Shown: positions 1 to 8,352, counted from the first letter of the stretch. The stretch is DNA of 64,000 bases from JACPNS01 sp051306435 (GCA_051306435.1 JBPPNF010000015.1:1-64000); one strand, 5' to 3'. Notes: a model not told the origin generated them from the sequence alone. Numbers and translations are program-made.

Positions 1-352
1 CGCCGGTGTCAACTTCGACGTCCTCGTCTGCGTCGCCGTCGACCACCTTCAGCGCGCGCTCGGGCCGCGCCGGTGAAATCTGCTCCGGAGCGTCTGGGTA
101 GGCGCGCGAACGACGGCCGCCCGGAGTGCCAAGTTCGGCACCGTCATCCATAAGTGGGCCAGCCAGCGCGGTCTCGCGCATCACCGAGGTCATCAGATCG
201 ACTGGTGGTTCGGAAGAGCCGGAGTCATTTGCGTGGCGCTCGTGCCCGATCGGCGCACGGGCGATCGGCGCGCCGGGCTGGCGTCGAAGGCGTTTCACAA
301 TTGAGCGCCGAGATTTCTCGATTGTCGCGTCGGCGTCTGTGCCGTCTGACAT
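1..352 (-). CDS. Partial hypothetical protein (N-terminal ~117 residues)
   Basis: An open frame starts at an ATG (complement of 350-352) and runs off the left edge without a stop. The N-terminus is hydrophilic: an acidic start (MSDGTDADATIEK), then a basic stretch (KSRRSIVKRLRRQPGAPIAR), then an acidic, Pro/Asp-rich part ending DGDADEDVEVDTG. Third-position GC is high, as in the neighbouring genes, which supports coding. There is no signal peptide or membrane segment in the visible part, so it is probably cytoplasmic. I do not recognise the family. The basic-acidic low-complexity N-terminus could be a disordered tail in front of a domain lying outside the window. Confidence 0.5.
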   Translation of the reverse strand, partial: MSDGTDADATIEKSRRSIVKRLRRQPGAPIARAPIGHERHANDSGSSEPPVDLMTSVMRETALAGPLMDDGAELGTPGGRRSRAYPDAPEQISPARPERALKVVDGDADEDVEVDTG

Positions 353-515
353 GGGCTGTGCACTTCCAGACTGATTTGGGCGGATAAGCAGATACCGAGT
401 CTGCCGCCTGTGATCCAACGTACCACGGGGTAGGGGATTCGGCAAATGGTGAAAAGGCGGAAATTGCGGGTTTTTGTCGGGGGACTTTGGGTGGTGCGCC
501 TAAGATCGGAGAGAT

Positions 516-589
<74 letters not shown>

Positions 590-607
590 TATACAGGCGC
601 TGTGGTT

Positions 608-671
608 GAACGGGTGAAAGCCTCACCTCCTCGGCTGGGTACGTCTGCGGGGGCGAGGCTTTCACCCGTTC
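608..671. repeat. Long inverted repeat (23-bp stem) downstream of tRNA-Pro
   Basis: Seventeen perfectly complementary bases (608-624 with 655-671, arms GAACGGGTGAAAGCCTC and its complement) continue, after one A-C mismatch, into five more pairs (626-630 with 649-653, one of them a G-T pair). The 18-base loop spans 631-648. No T-run follows the 3' arm, so it is not a textbook intrinsic terminator. It could end the tRNA transcript, be a processing site, or be a small mobile relic. Confidence 0.75.
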
Positions 672-713
672 CCTTTGGGGCGCTTGGGTAGGGGCGAGTG
701 GATGTGCTCCGGC

Positions 714-719
714 TAAGTT
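714..719 (+). promoter_or_regulatory. Leaderless-type -10 box of ctaG-like gene
   Basis: TAAGTT lies six bases before the GTG start at 726, the spacing expected if transcription starts at the start codon. No Shine-Dalgarno sequence is visible. Confidence 0.4.
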
Positions 720-725
720 GAGCTT

Positions 726-1634
726 GTGACTCTGGGTTCTGTTTCTCCTCCGATGATTGTGTTGTTGGCGATTGTCACGTTTGCTTACTTCAAGCGGGTT
801 TCGTCGCTTCGCGGCGACGTTCGTCGCCGCGTCATCTGGTTGCGGCAGGTTTCGTTTTCGGCTTCGATTTTGTTGCTTGTTGGTGAGCCCTTGTCTCCGC
901 TTGGCGCTTGGAATGAGTTGTCGTTCACCGTTCACATGATTGAGCACCTGTTGATCGGGGACCTGGCGGCGTTGCTGATGGTTCTTGGTCTCACCGGGCC
1001 GCTGATTGCTCCCCTGCTGAAGAATCCGGTGGTTGAGTTTTTGCGGCCGCTGACGAATCCGATTCCGGCTCTGATCTTCTGGATCGGGAATCTCTACTTC
1101 TGGCATCTGCCGTTTGCGTTTGACGGGGCGCTGAACTCGGACGCTTTGCATGTGATTCAGCACATCTGCTTTTTCTCGGCTGGGTTCAATGTCTGGATGG
1201 CTGTGTTCGGGCCGTTGCCGAAACCGGTGTGGTTCGGAAACATCGCGAAGCTGGTTTACATCGTTGTGCAGCGCATGGCGGGGGTGGTGCTGGGGAACTT
1301 CTTCATCTTTGGCGGGTCGGCGTACTACAGCTCGTATGCGAATGTCGACAATCCGCTCGGGATGACGCCGGTCGGCGATCAGAGCGTTGCGGGCGCGGTG
1401 ATGATGGCCGAGGGTTCGTTCATCTCGTTCGTGCTGCTCGGGTGGCTGTTCTTCAAGGCCGCGAGCGAGGGCGAAGAGAGCCAGAAGCTGATCGAGCTTG
1501 CGCAAGAGCACGGTGTGGAGATAAGCCGGGCGCGCAGCGACCGCGCGGCGGCTGCCGGCACGACAGATCTGTTGCGCGAAAGAATTTCCTCTGGCGCGCC
1601 CCTTGACAACGGCGACCCCGCAGATCTATCCTGA
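726..1634 (+). CDS. ctaG: CtaG/Caa3-type cytochrome c oxidase assembly membrane protein
   Basis: A 302-residue polytopic membrane protein that fits the Caa3_CtaG family, which helps assemble (copper insertion into) cytochrome c oxidase. Visible signs are the conserved His-containing helices with TVHMIEHLL and LHVIQHICFF, several hydrophobic segments spread over residues 10-245, and a charged cytoplasmic C-tail from about 250 onward. The length is normal for the family. GTG at 726 is preceded by a TAAGTT box. Codons in the first half use T/TTG endings much more than neighbouring genes (runs of gtt, ttg, tct), which is odd for this genome. No oxidase subunit genes are in the window, so its partner must be encoded elsewhere. 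Confidence 0.8.
   Translation: MTLGSVSPPMIVLLAIVTFAYFKRVSSLRGDVRRRVIWLRQVSFSASILLLVGEPLSPLGAWNELSFTVHMIEHLLIGDLAALLMVLGLTGPLIAPLLKNPVVEFLRPLTNPIPALIFWIGNLYFWHLPFAFDGALNSDALHVIQHICFFSAGFNVWMAVFGPLPKPVWFGNIAKLVYIVVQRMAGVVLGNFFIFGGSAYYSSYANVDNPLGMTPVGDQSVAGAVMMAEGSFISFVLLGWLFFKAASEGEESQKLIELAQEHGVEISRARSDRAAAAGTTDLLRERISSGAPLDNGDPADLS
1603..1632 (+). promoter_or_regulatory. Candidate sigma70-type promoter for the secreted protein at 1705
   Basis: A perfect -35 TTGACA (1603-1608) is followed after 18 bases by TATCCT (1627-1632). It lies across the 3' end of the ctaG-like gene and would give a leader of about 65 bases before the GTG at 1705, which has its own AAAGGA ribosome site. Confidence 0.45.
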
Positions 1635-1704
1635 TTTCACCAGCCACGGCTACTCGGTCCGCGTTTGATGCGGATGGCCCCGGCGCTTCGATCAAAGGAT
1701 TTCA

Positions 1705-2139
1705 GTGGCAAAGCCCACTTCCTCCGCGCGTGTTCGCGCTGCCCTGCTCGGTTTTCTTGTTGCTGTCATCTGCATTGCCGCGATGACTGCCACTGCATTC
1801 GCAGAGGACGCCGCCCCGACGCCTGAAACCGGAACGACCGGAGCAACCGGAACGCTCGTCGCGCTCGGCGCCGATCCGACGGTGCGCGTCGCGGCCCGCA
1901 AGCACTGCGTCAACAGCAAAGTGAAAATTTCGCCGCTGTACACCGGCGGCGGGGGCCTCGTCGTTTCCTACCTCTATCTCAACAGCGAACTCGTCGCCAC
2001 GCGGCACTCGATCGGAACGCTCTCGATCTCGATCAAGCGCCTCGAGCGTGGACTCAACGGCATCGAGCTGATCAGTGAGTTCTCGGACGGGCGCGTGGCC
2101 AGCATCACGCGCAACATCCGCCGCTGCGGCGGGCGCTGA
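1705..2139 (+). CDS. Secreted hypothetical protein
   Basis: 144 residues with a clear Sec signal peptide: basic Lys3/Arg9/Arg11, a hydrophobic core LLGFLVAVICIAAMTA, and likely cleavage after AFA near residue 33. The mature part has a Thr/Gly-rich linker and a compact domain with two cysteines (about residues 72 and 141) that may form a disulphide. The start is GTG at 1705, six bases after AAAGGA. A TTGACA-type promoter overlaps the upstream gene end. The mature sequence alternates beta-like segments (KVKISPLYTGG, LVVSYLYLN), suggesting a small beta-sandwich, but I do not recognise a family. Confidence 0.7.
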   Translation: MAKPTSSARVRAALLGFLVAVICIAAMTATAFAEDAAPTPETGTTGATGTLVALGADPTVRVAARKHCVNSKVKISPLYTGGGGLVVSYLYLNSELVATRHSIGTLSISIKRLERGLNGIELISEFSDGRVASITRNIRRCGGR

Positions 2140-2142
2140 GCC

Positions 2143-3255
2143 TTACTTCCGGGCGGCGTCGGCGAGCGCGGCGACGCGCGCGGCGCGATCAGAAAGCGAG
2201 TCCGCTCCGGGACCAAGTTCGACCACGTTGGCGTGCCCGACCTTGCGACCAAGGCGCGGCTCCTTGTCATACAGGTGCAGCTTCGCGCCGGGGACGCGGA
2301 GAACCGCGTCGTCTGCCGGCAGGCCGCCGACGAAGTTCACCATCACGGACGGGACGATCGGTTCCGCCACGCCGAGCGGGAGGCCGGTGACGGCGCGCAC
2401 GTGATTCTCGAACTGCGAAGCGCCGCAGCCGTCAATCGTCCAATGGCCACTGTTGTGGACGCGCGGGGCGATCTCATTGAGCACGAGATCGCCGTCGACA
2501 TCAAACAGCTCAAGTGCCAGGGCGCCGACGTGGCCGAGTTCGGAGGCGATCGCGGTGGCACGTTCAACGGCCAGGGTCTGGAGCGGATCGTCGAGCTCCA
2601 TCACCGGCGCGCGGCTGGTGTGCAGGATCCCGGAGCGGTGGACGTTCTCGGCGAGCGGGTAGGCGACCGTCGAACCGTCGGCCGCGCGCACGACGACGAC
2701 CGATAGTTCGCGCTTGAAATTGACGTGGGCTTCGAGCACTGACGGCTCGGCCTCGACTGACTTCCAGGCGTGGTCAACCTCCGCGGGAGCCGTGATCCGC
2801 ATCTGACCCTTGCCGTCGTAGCCGAGCCTGCGCGTCTTGAGGATCGCCGGCGTTCCGAGTGCTTCGAGCGCGGACTCGAGTTCATCCAGCGTCTCGACGG
2901 CGCGGTACGCAGCGACCGGCAGTCCGAGCGACTCAAACAGCTGCTTCTCGAGCAGACGGTCCTGGCTGACCTGAAGCGATCGCGGCGCGGGGGCGACCCT
3001 GGTGTGACCGGCAATCGCCTCAAGCGCCGGTGCCGAGACGTTCTCGAACTCAAACGTGACGACGTCGCTGCGCTCGGCGAGTTCGATCAGCGCATCGATG
3101 TTCTCGTAATCGGCGACGATCTGGTCGGCAGCGACCTGCGCGCCGGCGTCCGGTGACGGGTCGACGAACCGGCACTCGATACCGAGCGGCGCTGCAGCCA
3201 GCGCAAGCATGCGCCCGAGCTGACCGCCACCGACGATGCCGAGCCGCGCAGCCAC
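2143..3255 (-). CDS. purK: N5-carboxyaminoimidazole ribonucleotide synthase PurK
   Basis: ATP-grasp enzyme of de novo purine synthesis. It converts AIR, bicarbonate and ATP to N5-CAIR in the cytoplasm. The N-terminal Rossmann-like motif GIVGGGQLGRMLALAAAPLG (residues about 5-24) is diagnostic. The central ATP-grasp portion has KTRRLGYDGKGQ, and the metal-binding NEIAPRVHNSGHWTIDGC stretch (about 265-282) is intact. At 370 residues the length is normal. The GTG start at 3255 lies six bases downstream of the purE stop, so purE and purK form one leftward operon and supply consecutive steps. Confidence 0.96.
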   Translation of the reverse strand: MAARLGIVGGGQLGRMLALAAAPLGIECRFVDPSPDAGAQVAADQIVADYENIDALIELAERSDVVTFEFENVSAPALEAIAGHTRVAPAPRSLQVSQDRLLEKQLFESLGLPVAAYRAVETLDELESALEALGTPAILKTRRLGYDGKGQMRITAPAEVDHAWKSVEAEPSVLEAHVNFKRELSVVVVRAADGSTVAYPLAENVHRSGILHTSRAPVMELDDPLQTLAVERATAIASELGHVGALALELFDVDGDLVLNEIAPRVHNSGHWTIDGCGASQFENHVRAVTGLPLGVAEPIVPSVMVNFVGGLPADDAVLRVPGAKLHLYDKEPRLGRKVGHANVVELGPGADSLSDRAARVAALADAARK

Positions 3256-3261
3256 GACCGT

Positions 3262-3774
3262 TCAGCCTCGGTCTGGTTCTTCGGCGACGGCCGCGGTGGT
3301 CTCGGCGCGGCGCTGCTCCAGGGCGGCGAGCACCTCGGGGCGCGATCCGGCGAGGATCGACGCTGCGAGCAGGCCGGCGTTGGTCGCGCCGGCAGCGCCG
3401 ATCGCGAGCGTCCCGACGGGAACACCCGCCGGCATCTGGGCGATCGAAAGCAGTGAGTCGATTCCGGAGAGCGCGCGCGACCGCACCGGCACTCCGAGCA
3501 CCGGCAGGGACGTCTTCGCGGCGACCATGCCGGGGAGGTGAGCCGCTCCGCCTGCGCCGGCGATGATCACCTGTATTCCGCGCCCTCGCGCGGACTCCGC
3601 GTACTCAAAAAGGCGGTCGGGTGTGCGGTGGGCCGAGACGATCCTGACCTCGTGTGCGATGCCAAGATCCTCCAGTACTTCAGTCGCCGCAGACATCGTC
3701 TCCCAGTCGGACTGAGAGCCCATGATCACTCCGATTACAGGGGTTTCGGCTGGGTTCGACACGCTTGGGCGCAA
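3262..3774 (-). CDS. purE: N5-carboxyaminoimidazole ribonucleotide mutase PurE
   Basis: Class I PurE, which turns N5-CAIR into CAIR, the step after PurK. Conserved motifs are GSQSDWETM (near residue 19), SAHRTPDR (about 47) and AGAGGAAHLPGM (about 72-83). The 170-residue length fits the octameric class I family. The start is uncertain: TTG at 3774 gives the full frame, and GTG at 3762 would remove four residues. Neither has a convincing Shine-Dalgarno site. The gene opens the leftward purEK operon and is divergent from the cupredoxin lipoprotein gene. Confidence 0.95.
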   Translation of the reverse strand: MRPSVSNPAETPVIGVIMGSQSDWETMSAATEVLEDLGIAHEVRIVSAHRTPDRLFEYAESARGRGIQVIIAGAGGAAHLPGMVAAKTSLPVLGVPVRSRALSGIDSLLSIAQMPAGVPVGTLAIGAAGATNAGLLAASILAGSRPEVLAALEQRRAETTAAVAEEPDRG

Positions 3775-3842
3775 GATAACATGGGTTGCCCGTCCATCCT
3801 TCTTCCAGTCCAGCGCATTTCCCGCGCATGAGGTGTCTTCGC

Positions 3843-4346
3843 ATGAACATCAAGTCCTTTTCGCTGCTCGCTCTCGTCGCCGCGCTCGCAATTGTGTTTG
3901 CCGGCTGCGCGCAGGACAGCACCGACACGACCGACGAGAACCCCGCGATGCAGGAGGAGGTCATGAAGGGGACGGCTGCTGAAAGCGCCGCCAAAGCTGG
4001 AGCAGCCCAGAGCAGCACCGGCACCACCCCTGCCGAGGCCACTGGCGGCACCGACGGCACGAAACTCGCCCTCGCCGCCGACCCGTCGGGCGCGCTGAAG
4101 TACAACACAAAGCAGCTCAACGCCAAGCCCGGCAACATCACGATCACCTTCACGAACAAGTCGACGACCCCGCATGATGTCGTCGTCGAGACCGAAGCGG
4201 GCAAGACGCTCGGAGAGTCGGAGGACGTCACCGAAGGCTCGGTGAAGCTGGTGCTCAAGGACGTCAAGGCGGGCACCTATACCTTTTACTGCTCGCTGCC
4301 GGGCCACAGGCAGGCCGGTATGGAAGGCACACTCACGGTCCGGTGA
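3843..4346 (+). CDS. Cupredoxin-like (plastocyanin family) lipoprotein
   Basis: A 167-residue exported copper protein. A lipoprotein signal peptide ends in the lipobox VFAGC, with Cys22 as the lipidation site. A Ser/Thr/Ala-rich spacer (about 25-75) leads to a C-terminal cupredoxin domain (about 76-167). The likely type 1 copper ligands are in order His111 (PHDVV), Cys150, His155 (YCSLPGH) and Met160. It would carry electrons or copper outside the membrane. I chose ATG 3843 because GAGGTG lies seven bases upstream and it places the signal peptide at the very start. An in-frame ATG at 3828 is less likely. The stop overlaps the next gene by four bases (GTGA). Confidence 0.85.
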   Translation: MNIKSFSLLALVAALAIVFAGCAQDSTDTTDENPAMQEEVMKGTAAESAAKAGAAQSSTGTTPAEATGGTDGTKLALAADPSGALKYNTKQLNAKPGNITITFTNKSTTPHDVVVETEAGKTLGESEDVTEGSVKLVLKDVKAGTYTFYCSLPGHRQAGMEGTLTVR

Positions 4347-5104
4347 CCGACCTTCTCACTGCGTGTTATCGCGGCCTCGATCCGTTCATCCGCATGTTCG
4401 GGCTCGCGCCGGGCGCGCGCGTCCTTGAGTCCGACGGTGCGCTGACGAGCGTCGTCCCCGCGATCCCGCAGGCCTCGCTGTTCAACTCGACTCAGTACGA
4501 CCGCGACCGGCCCGAGACGCTCGATGCCGCGCTGACCGCTGCCGAGCCCGAGTATGCAGCGGCGGGCGTTAAGGCGTGGGGCGCCTGGATCCTCGACGGC
4601 GACGCCGCTGCCCAGCGGATCGCAACTGCACACGGCATGAAGCTCGACTCGGTTCCCAGGGCCATGGGTGCAGATCTCTCGAGCCTGGACCTCTCCGCTG
4701 ACGACAGCTCGGTTTCCGAGCGCTGGGACCTGCCCACGGCAGCGCGCCTGAACGAACTCGGATATGCCGTCGCGCCGGGAATGTTCGGACCAGCAGGCCA
4801 GGTCGCGCAACTCGACGGCGCGCGCTGCTTCATCGCCGAGTCGGAGGGCAGGCCGGCCGCGTCGGTTGTCAGCTTCGCCAACGGCGATGACTGCGCGATC
4901 TTCTGGGTTGCCGCCGATCCGGTCTTCCAGGGACGGGGCCTCGCCAAGGCCGCTGTGACGGCGGCGCTGAAGACCGCCGTGGCCGACGGCTTCCGCACGA
5001 CGACATTGCAGTCGAGCAAGGCCGGCGTGCAGCTCTATCTGCGGCTCGGCTACAAGGACCTGGGGCGCAGCGTCAATCTCTGGCAGCGACGCGAGACTTC
5101 TTAA
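4343..5104 (+). CDS. GNAT-family N-acetyltransferase
   Basis: 253 residues. The C-terminal half (about 150-250) is a GNAT fold: CFIAESEGRPAASVVSFANGDDCAIFWVAADP, then the acetyl-CoA loop FQGRGLAKAAVTAALK (Q/RxxGxG/A type) and the closing TLQSSKAGVQLYLRLGY motif. The N-terminal half is a degenerate repeat, as in two-domain GNATs. The substrate cannot be read from sequence. The GTG start overlaps the stop of the lipoprotein gene (GTGA), so the two are probably co-translated. A hairpin at 5110-5134 ends the unit. Confidence 0.8.
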   Translation: MTDLLTACYRGLDPFIRMFGLAPGARVLESDGALTSVVPAIPQASLFNSTQYDRDRPETLDAALTAAEPEYAAAGVKAWGAWILDGDAAAQRIATAHGMKLDSVPRAMGADLSSLDLSADDSSVSERWDLPTAARLNELGYAVAPGMFGPAGQVAQLDGARCFIAESEGRPAASVVSFANGDDCAIFWVAADPVFQGRGLAKAAVTAALKTAVADGFRTTTLQSSKAGVQLYLRLGYKDLGRSVNLWQRRETS

Positions 5105-5109
5105 ATGAA

Positions 5110-5134
5110 AAGAGCGGCTGCTCAGGCCGCTCTT
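5110..5134 (+). terminator. Intrinsic terminator-like hairpin after the GNAT gene
   Basis: AAGAGCGGC (5110-5118) pairs perfectly with GCCGCTCTT (5126-5134) around a seven-base loop, followed by a pyrimidine-rich tail (tctcggtgcttctcg). It sits six bases after the GNAT stop codon. Confidence 0.65.
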
Positions 5135-5155
5135 CTCGGTGCTTCTCGTTCCCAT

Positions 5156-5189
5156 CACACACATCGAGGGGGAGGGAATGATGTGTGTG
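5156..5189. repeat. Inverted repeat CACACACATC / GATGTGTGTG
   Basis: Two ten-base arms (5156-5165, 5180-5189) are separated by the purine-rich loop GAGGGGGAGGGAAT. The repeat lies in the leader between the GNAT terminator and the SRAP gene. It may be a protein binding site or a second terminator stem. Confidence 0.45.
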
Positions 5190-5281
5190 TTCGCTCGGTA
5201 TGAAAAGCATTATGCGCCGCGCTCATTCATTGCGCATATCGCGGGCATTAATGGTTTGTTAGCGGGTAAGTTCGACTGAGC

Positions 5282-5977
5282 ATGTGCGGGCGGTACAAAC
5301 TCCAGGATCCTGACTGGGTCGAAGCCGATTTCAGCACTTCGTTTCCGACGCTCTCGGACGCCGTGCGCCGGCCACGCTTCAACGTCGCGCCGGGGCAGCT
5401 GGTGCTTGCCATCACGCGCGGCTCGGAAGCTCGCGCGCTTGAACAGATGGACTGGGGCATCGAGGCGCCGTGGGAGGGTGGCCCGCCGCAGATCATCAAC
5501 GCGCGAGCCGAGAAGCTCTCCGAGAGTCGCTTCTGGAAGCCGATGCTCGAGCGCCGCCGTTGTGCGATTCCGGCCGACGGCTTCTATGAATGGAAGGCGC
5601 CCGCCGAGACCGGCGGTAACAAGCAGCCGTACCTGTTCACTCGTGAGGGCGGCGAAGGTTTCTGGTTCGCGGGGGTCTACGCGAAGTCGCAGGGCGACGA
5701 ACCCGCGGCAGATCACCAGTGCGCGATCGTCACGGTCGATCCGAACGAACTGGTCGAAGGAGTGCACGACCGTATGCCGGCGATGCTCCACGCCGACGAA
5801 CTCGACGACTGGCTCGGCGACGACACCGAAGCCGCGTTTGCCGTGCTGCAGCCGTTCCCGTCGGTCGAGATGAGCGCGCTCGCGATCGGCCGGGCGATCG
5901 GCAATCCGCGCAACGAAGGCCCCGAACTGATCGAACGCGCCGAGCCGGAGGGACCGGCGCAGGCGCAGCTAATCTGA
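5282..5977 (+). CDS. yedK: SRAP (HMCES/YedK) family abasic-site processing protein
   Basis: 231 residues, complete SRAP domain. Family members bind single-stranded DNA and form a thiazolidine crosslink between Cys2 and an abasic site, shielding it during replication. Catalytic features are visible: Met removal would expose Cys2 (MCGRY), then Asn73/Arg75 (INARAEKL), Glu103 (PADGFYEWK) and His162 (EGVHDRMPAML). Length and motif order are canonical. ATG 5282 must be the start because Cys2 has to become the N-terminus. The next gene follows six bases after the stop. Confidence 0.93.
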   Translation: MCGRYKLQDPDWVEADFSTSFPTLSDAVRRPRFNVAPGQLVLAITRGSEARALEQMDWGIEAPWEGGPPQIINARAEKLSESRFWKPMLERRRCAIPADGFYEWKAPAETGGNKQPYLFTREGGEGFWFAGVYAKSQGDEPAADHQCAIVTVDPNELVEGVHDRMPAMLHADELDDWLGDDTEAAFAVLQPFPSVEMSALAIGRAIGNPRNEGPELIERAEPEGPAQAQLI

Positions 5978-5983
5978 GCAACC

Positions 5984-7114
5984 ATGACTGACCCCACGCA
6001 GACCGCACTCGGCACCTGGAGTGGCGGCAAATACATGCACTTCGGTGCAGAGCTCGAGCACGACCGACTCGTGTCCCTGTTGCGCCCGGGACACGGGATC
6101 GACACACTGATCACCGCCGACGCCTACGGCGCGGGCGGTGCCGATCAGCTGACCGGCGAGGCGATCGCCGGCCTGCCCCGGGAGAGCTACAGCCTGGTCG
6201 GCGCCGTCGGTCACGACTTCTACAAGGGCGAGCGTCAGGGCGCCAAGGGTTTCCAGCGCTTCACCGACCCGGCGTTGCGTGGCGAGGACGCCTACGCCGA
6301 CTACCTGAAGATGGCCACAGAGAAGAGCCTCGAGCGCATCGGCGTCGACCAGTTCGACCTGCTGATGTTGCACAACCCCGACCGCACCGGTTACACGAGT
6401 CAGGCGGTCTGGGACGGAATGGCAGCGCTGAAAGATTCCGGCCTCGCGCGACTGATCGGCGTCGCCCCCGGCCCGGCCAACGGCTTCACACTCGACATCA
6501 TCGACTGCTTTGAACGCTTCGGCGACCTGATCGACTGGAGCATGATCATCCTCAATCCCTTCGAGCCGTGGCCCGGCGAGCTGGTCCTGCCTGCGGCCGA
6601 AAAGTACGCTGTCAAGCTGATCACGCGCGTCACGGACTTTGGCGGGATCTTCCACGGCGACGTGAAGCCCGGTCATCAGTTCGCCGAGTGGGACCACCGC
6701 AAGTTCCGGCCGGCCGGCTGGGTCGAGCAGGGCAACGAGAAGCTCGCCGCGGCGATGCCGATCGCGGAGAAGCACGGCCTTACCGCGCTGCAGCTCGCCT
6801 CGTGGTGGAACCTTGCGCATACGGCCGTCGAGTGTGTCGTTCCGACCCTGATCGAAGAGGTCGACGGGGCCAGGAGCGCCGAAGAGAAGCGTGCCGACCT
6901 TGCCGTCGTGAGCGGAGAGAACCCCCTTGGCCCGGAGGATGTCGCGGCGCTTCGTGAGATCGGCGACAACAGCAACTGCATGCTCCTCAAGGGCGGATCG
7001 CCCGACAACGCCGGCGAAGTCGCCGCCGACAGCTGGCCGATCGATCAATCGCTGCGCGATCTTGCTTCGCGCTGGGAGATCGAACCTGACCGGGAGCTCG
7101 TCCAGAACCACTGA
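5984..7114 (+). CDS. Aldo/keto reductase-like oxidoreductase
   Basis: 376 residues with features of an aldo/keto reductase TIM barrel. These are an early IDTLITADAYGAGGADQL segment (catalytic Asp/Tyr region), SLERIGVDQFDLLMLHNPD (the strand-4 region, with His instead of the usual W/H-N tail) and LARLIGVAPG (strand 5). The helix-rich C-terminus (GLTALQLASWWNL, VPTLIEE) matches the NAD(P)H-binding end. The family reduces or oxidises sugars and carbonyls, and the substrate is not predictable here. It starts six bases after the SRAP stop, so the two are probably co-transcribed. Confidence 0.8.
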   Translation: MTDPTQTALGTWSGGKYMHFGAELEHDRLVSLLRPGHGIDTLITADAYGAGGADQLTGEAIAGLPRESYSLVGAVGHDFYKGERQGAKGFQRFTDPALRGEDAYADYLKMATEKSLERIGVDQFDLLMLHNPDRTGYTSQAVWDGMAALKDSGLARLIGVAPGPANGFTLDIIDCFERFGDLIDWSMIILNPFEPWPGELVLPAAEKYAVKLITRVTDFGGIFHGDVKPGHQFAEWDHRKFRPAGWVEQGNEKLAAAMPIAEKHGLTALQLASWWNLAHTAVECVVPTLIEEVDGARSAEEKRADLAVVSGENPLGPEDVAALREIGDNSNCMLLKGGSPDNAGEVAADSWPIDQSLRDLASRWEIEPDRELVQNH

Positions 7115-7158
7115 GTCAGGTGCTCAAGTGCCGCACGCGGCATGACGAATACCTCTAC

Positions 7159-8055
7159 ATGGCTCGTTTTCATCGACCAGTTGCTGCTGGGCTGATCGCG
7201 CTCGTCGCCGTGCTCGCGCTCTCCGGTTGCAACTGGACGGGCGAGGGCAAGAACGTTGCAGCAGCGATCGTCGCGACGGCGGACGTGAAGTCGCGCTCTT
7301 TCACGGGCTCGCTGAAGATGGACATGAGCCAGATGAAAGGCATGACGGGATCGACCGGTGCCGGCACGGCAACGCCGGGTTCGATGACGATGACGTTCAG
7401 CGGAGCGATCGACGCAACCGACCCCGCGAAGCCGAAAATGCTGATGAAGATGACCGCCGAAGGTCAGGACTCGACAATGGTCGCGCCCGGCGACGGCAAG
7501 TTCTACTTCACCTCCGGCAGCAAGAGCTACTTCATACCGATCGATCCCGCCGCCGCGCAGAAGCCGACGATCGACCCCCAGCGCATTTACGTGGCGCTCG
7601 GCGACGCAGTCGGAAACTTCCAGAAGTCTGCCTCGATCACCAACGCTCAGGGCAAGTCGGTTGACACGATCGCCGCGACTGTGAACAAGAAGAAGCTCTG
7701 CGGTCCGGTATTCGATGCGTTCGGCGAGGCGATGAACCAGTCGACCGGCCTTGCGGGCGGGCTCGGTGGCGCCGGCAGCGCCGGGAGCCTGAACAAGAAC
7801 GGCAAGAAGATGATGCAGAGCTTCTGCCAGACGATGCTGAAGTCGGATCCTCGTGTCTGGTTCGGCATCGACGGCGGCAAGCTGACCGACGTCGAACTGA
7901 CGGCCGACTTGATGATTCCGTTCGCCGGCCCGATGGGCATTGAGGTCCAGTACCACGAGTTCAACCAGGACAAACCTCAGGGCGAGTTCCTCGCGCCATC
8001 GGGTGCTACCCCGATGAGTATCACCCAAACGGCCATGCCGACCACCAGTCTGTAG
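7159..8055 (+). CDS. Lipoprotein, LppX/LprG-like fold suspected
   Basis: 298 residues with a lipoprotein signal peptide (MARFHRPVAAGLIALVAVLA, then LSGC with Cys24 as lipidated residue). The mature part begins with an Ala-rich helix (NVAAAIVATADVKS), followed by antiparallel strands of the type MTMTFSGAIDATDPAKPKMLMKMTAEGQ. This resembles the LolA/LppX half-barrel lipoproteins of actinobacteria that carry lipids. That assignment is inference from pattern, not strong similarity. ATG 7159 was preferred over an upstream in-frame start at 7120 because it gives a standard signal peptide. Confidence 0.7.
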   Translation: MARFHRPVAAGLIALVAVLALSGCNWTGEGKNVAAAIVATADVKSRSFTGSLKMDMSQMKGMTGSTGAGTATPGSMTMTFSGAIDATDPAKPKMLMKMTAEGQDSTMVAPGDGKFYFTSGSKSYFIPIDPAAAQKPTIDPQRIYVALGDAVGNFQKSASITNAQGKSVDTIAATVNKKKLCGPVFDAFGEAMNQSTGLAGGLGGAGSAGSLNKNGKKMMQSFCQTMLKSDPRVWFGIDGGKLTDVELTADLMIPFAGPMGIEVQYHEFNQDKPQGEFLAPSGATPMSITQTAMPTTSL

Positions 8056-8149
8056 TCCAGGCAAGGACGCCGCAGGACCAACCGCAGCGCCACGCTGCTC
8101 GCGCTGGCCAGATCCGCAGTGACCAACTGACCACCGGCTCAACGGCAGC

Positions 8150-8338
8150 GTGCGCGACGACCGGCGAACGGCCGAGGTCAACTGGAAGCTCCAGCTGACA
8201 GTCCTGAATCAGCCGCAGACCGGCTTCATCCCGCCCAGGGCCAGCTCCAAGGGCAAGAGCCAGCAGATGCGCGTAGGCGTCAGGGCCGCCGGTCACGACA
8301 TCGACAACCTGATCGAGTCGATCCCGCCCCGTAATTGA
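8150..8338 (+). CDS. Small ORF with coding-like composition (possible gene remnant)
   Basis: A 62-codon frame from GTG 8150 with about 90 percent G/C at third positions and low GC at second positions, typical of real genes here. It follows an in-frame TGA 21 bases upstream. There is no Shine-Dalgarno site and no recognisable domain; the translation is hydrophilic. The stretch between the lipoprotein and the DHA2 exporter (8056-8352) holds nothing else I can support. It may be the 3' end of a decayed gene. Confidence 0.3.
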   Translation: MRDDRRTAEVNWKLQLTVLNQPQTGFIPPRASSKGKSQQMRVGVRAAGHDIDNLIESIPPRN

Positions 8339-8340
8339 CG

Positions 8341-8346
8341 TAGATT
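8341..8346 (+). promoter_or_regulatory. Leaderless-type -10 box of DHA2 transporter
   Basis: TAGATT lies six bases before GTG 8353. There is no clear ribosome-binding site. Confidence 0.4.
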
Positions 8347-8352
8347 GAGGCG

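Noticed and set aside
608..671. Standard rho-independent terminator of tRNA-Pro
   Set aside because: The stem is strong, but the 3' side is followed by CCTTTGGGGCG rather than a T-run.
8021..8296. 91-codon leftward frame before the DHA2 exporter
   Set aside because: Trp/Arg-rich translation without domain; codon pattern favours the opposite strand.
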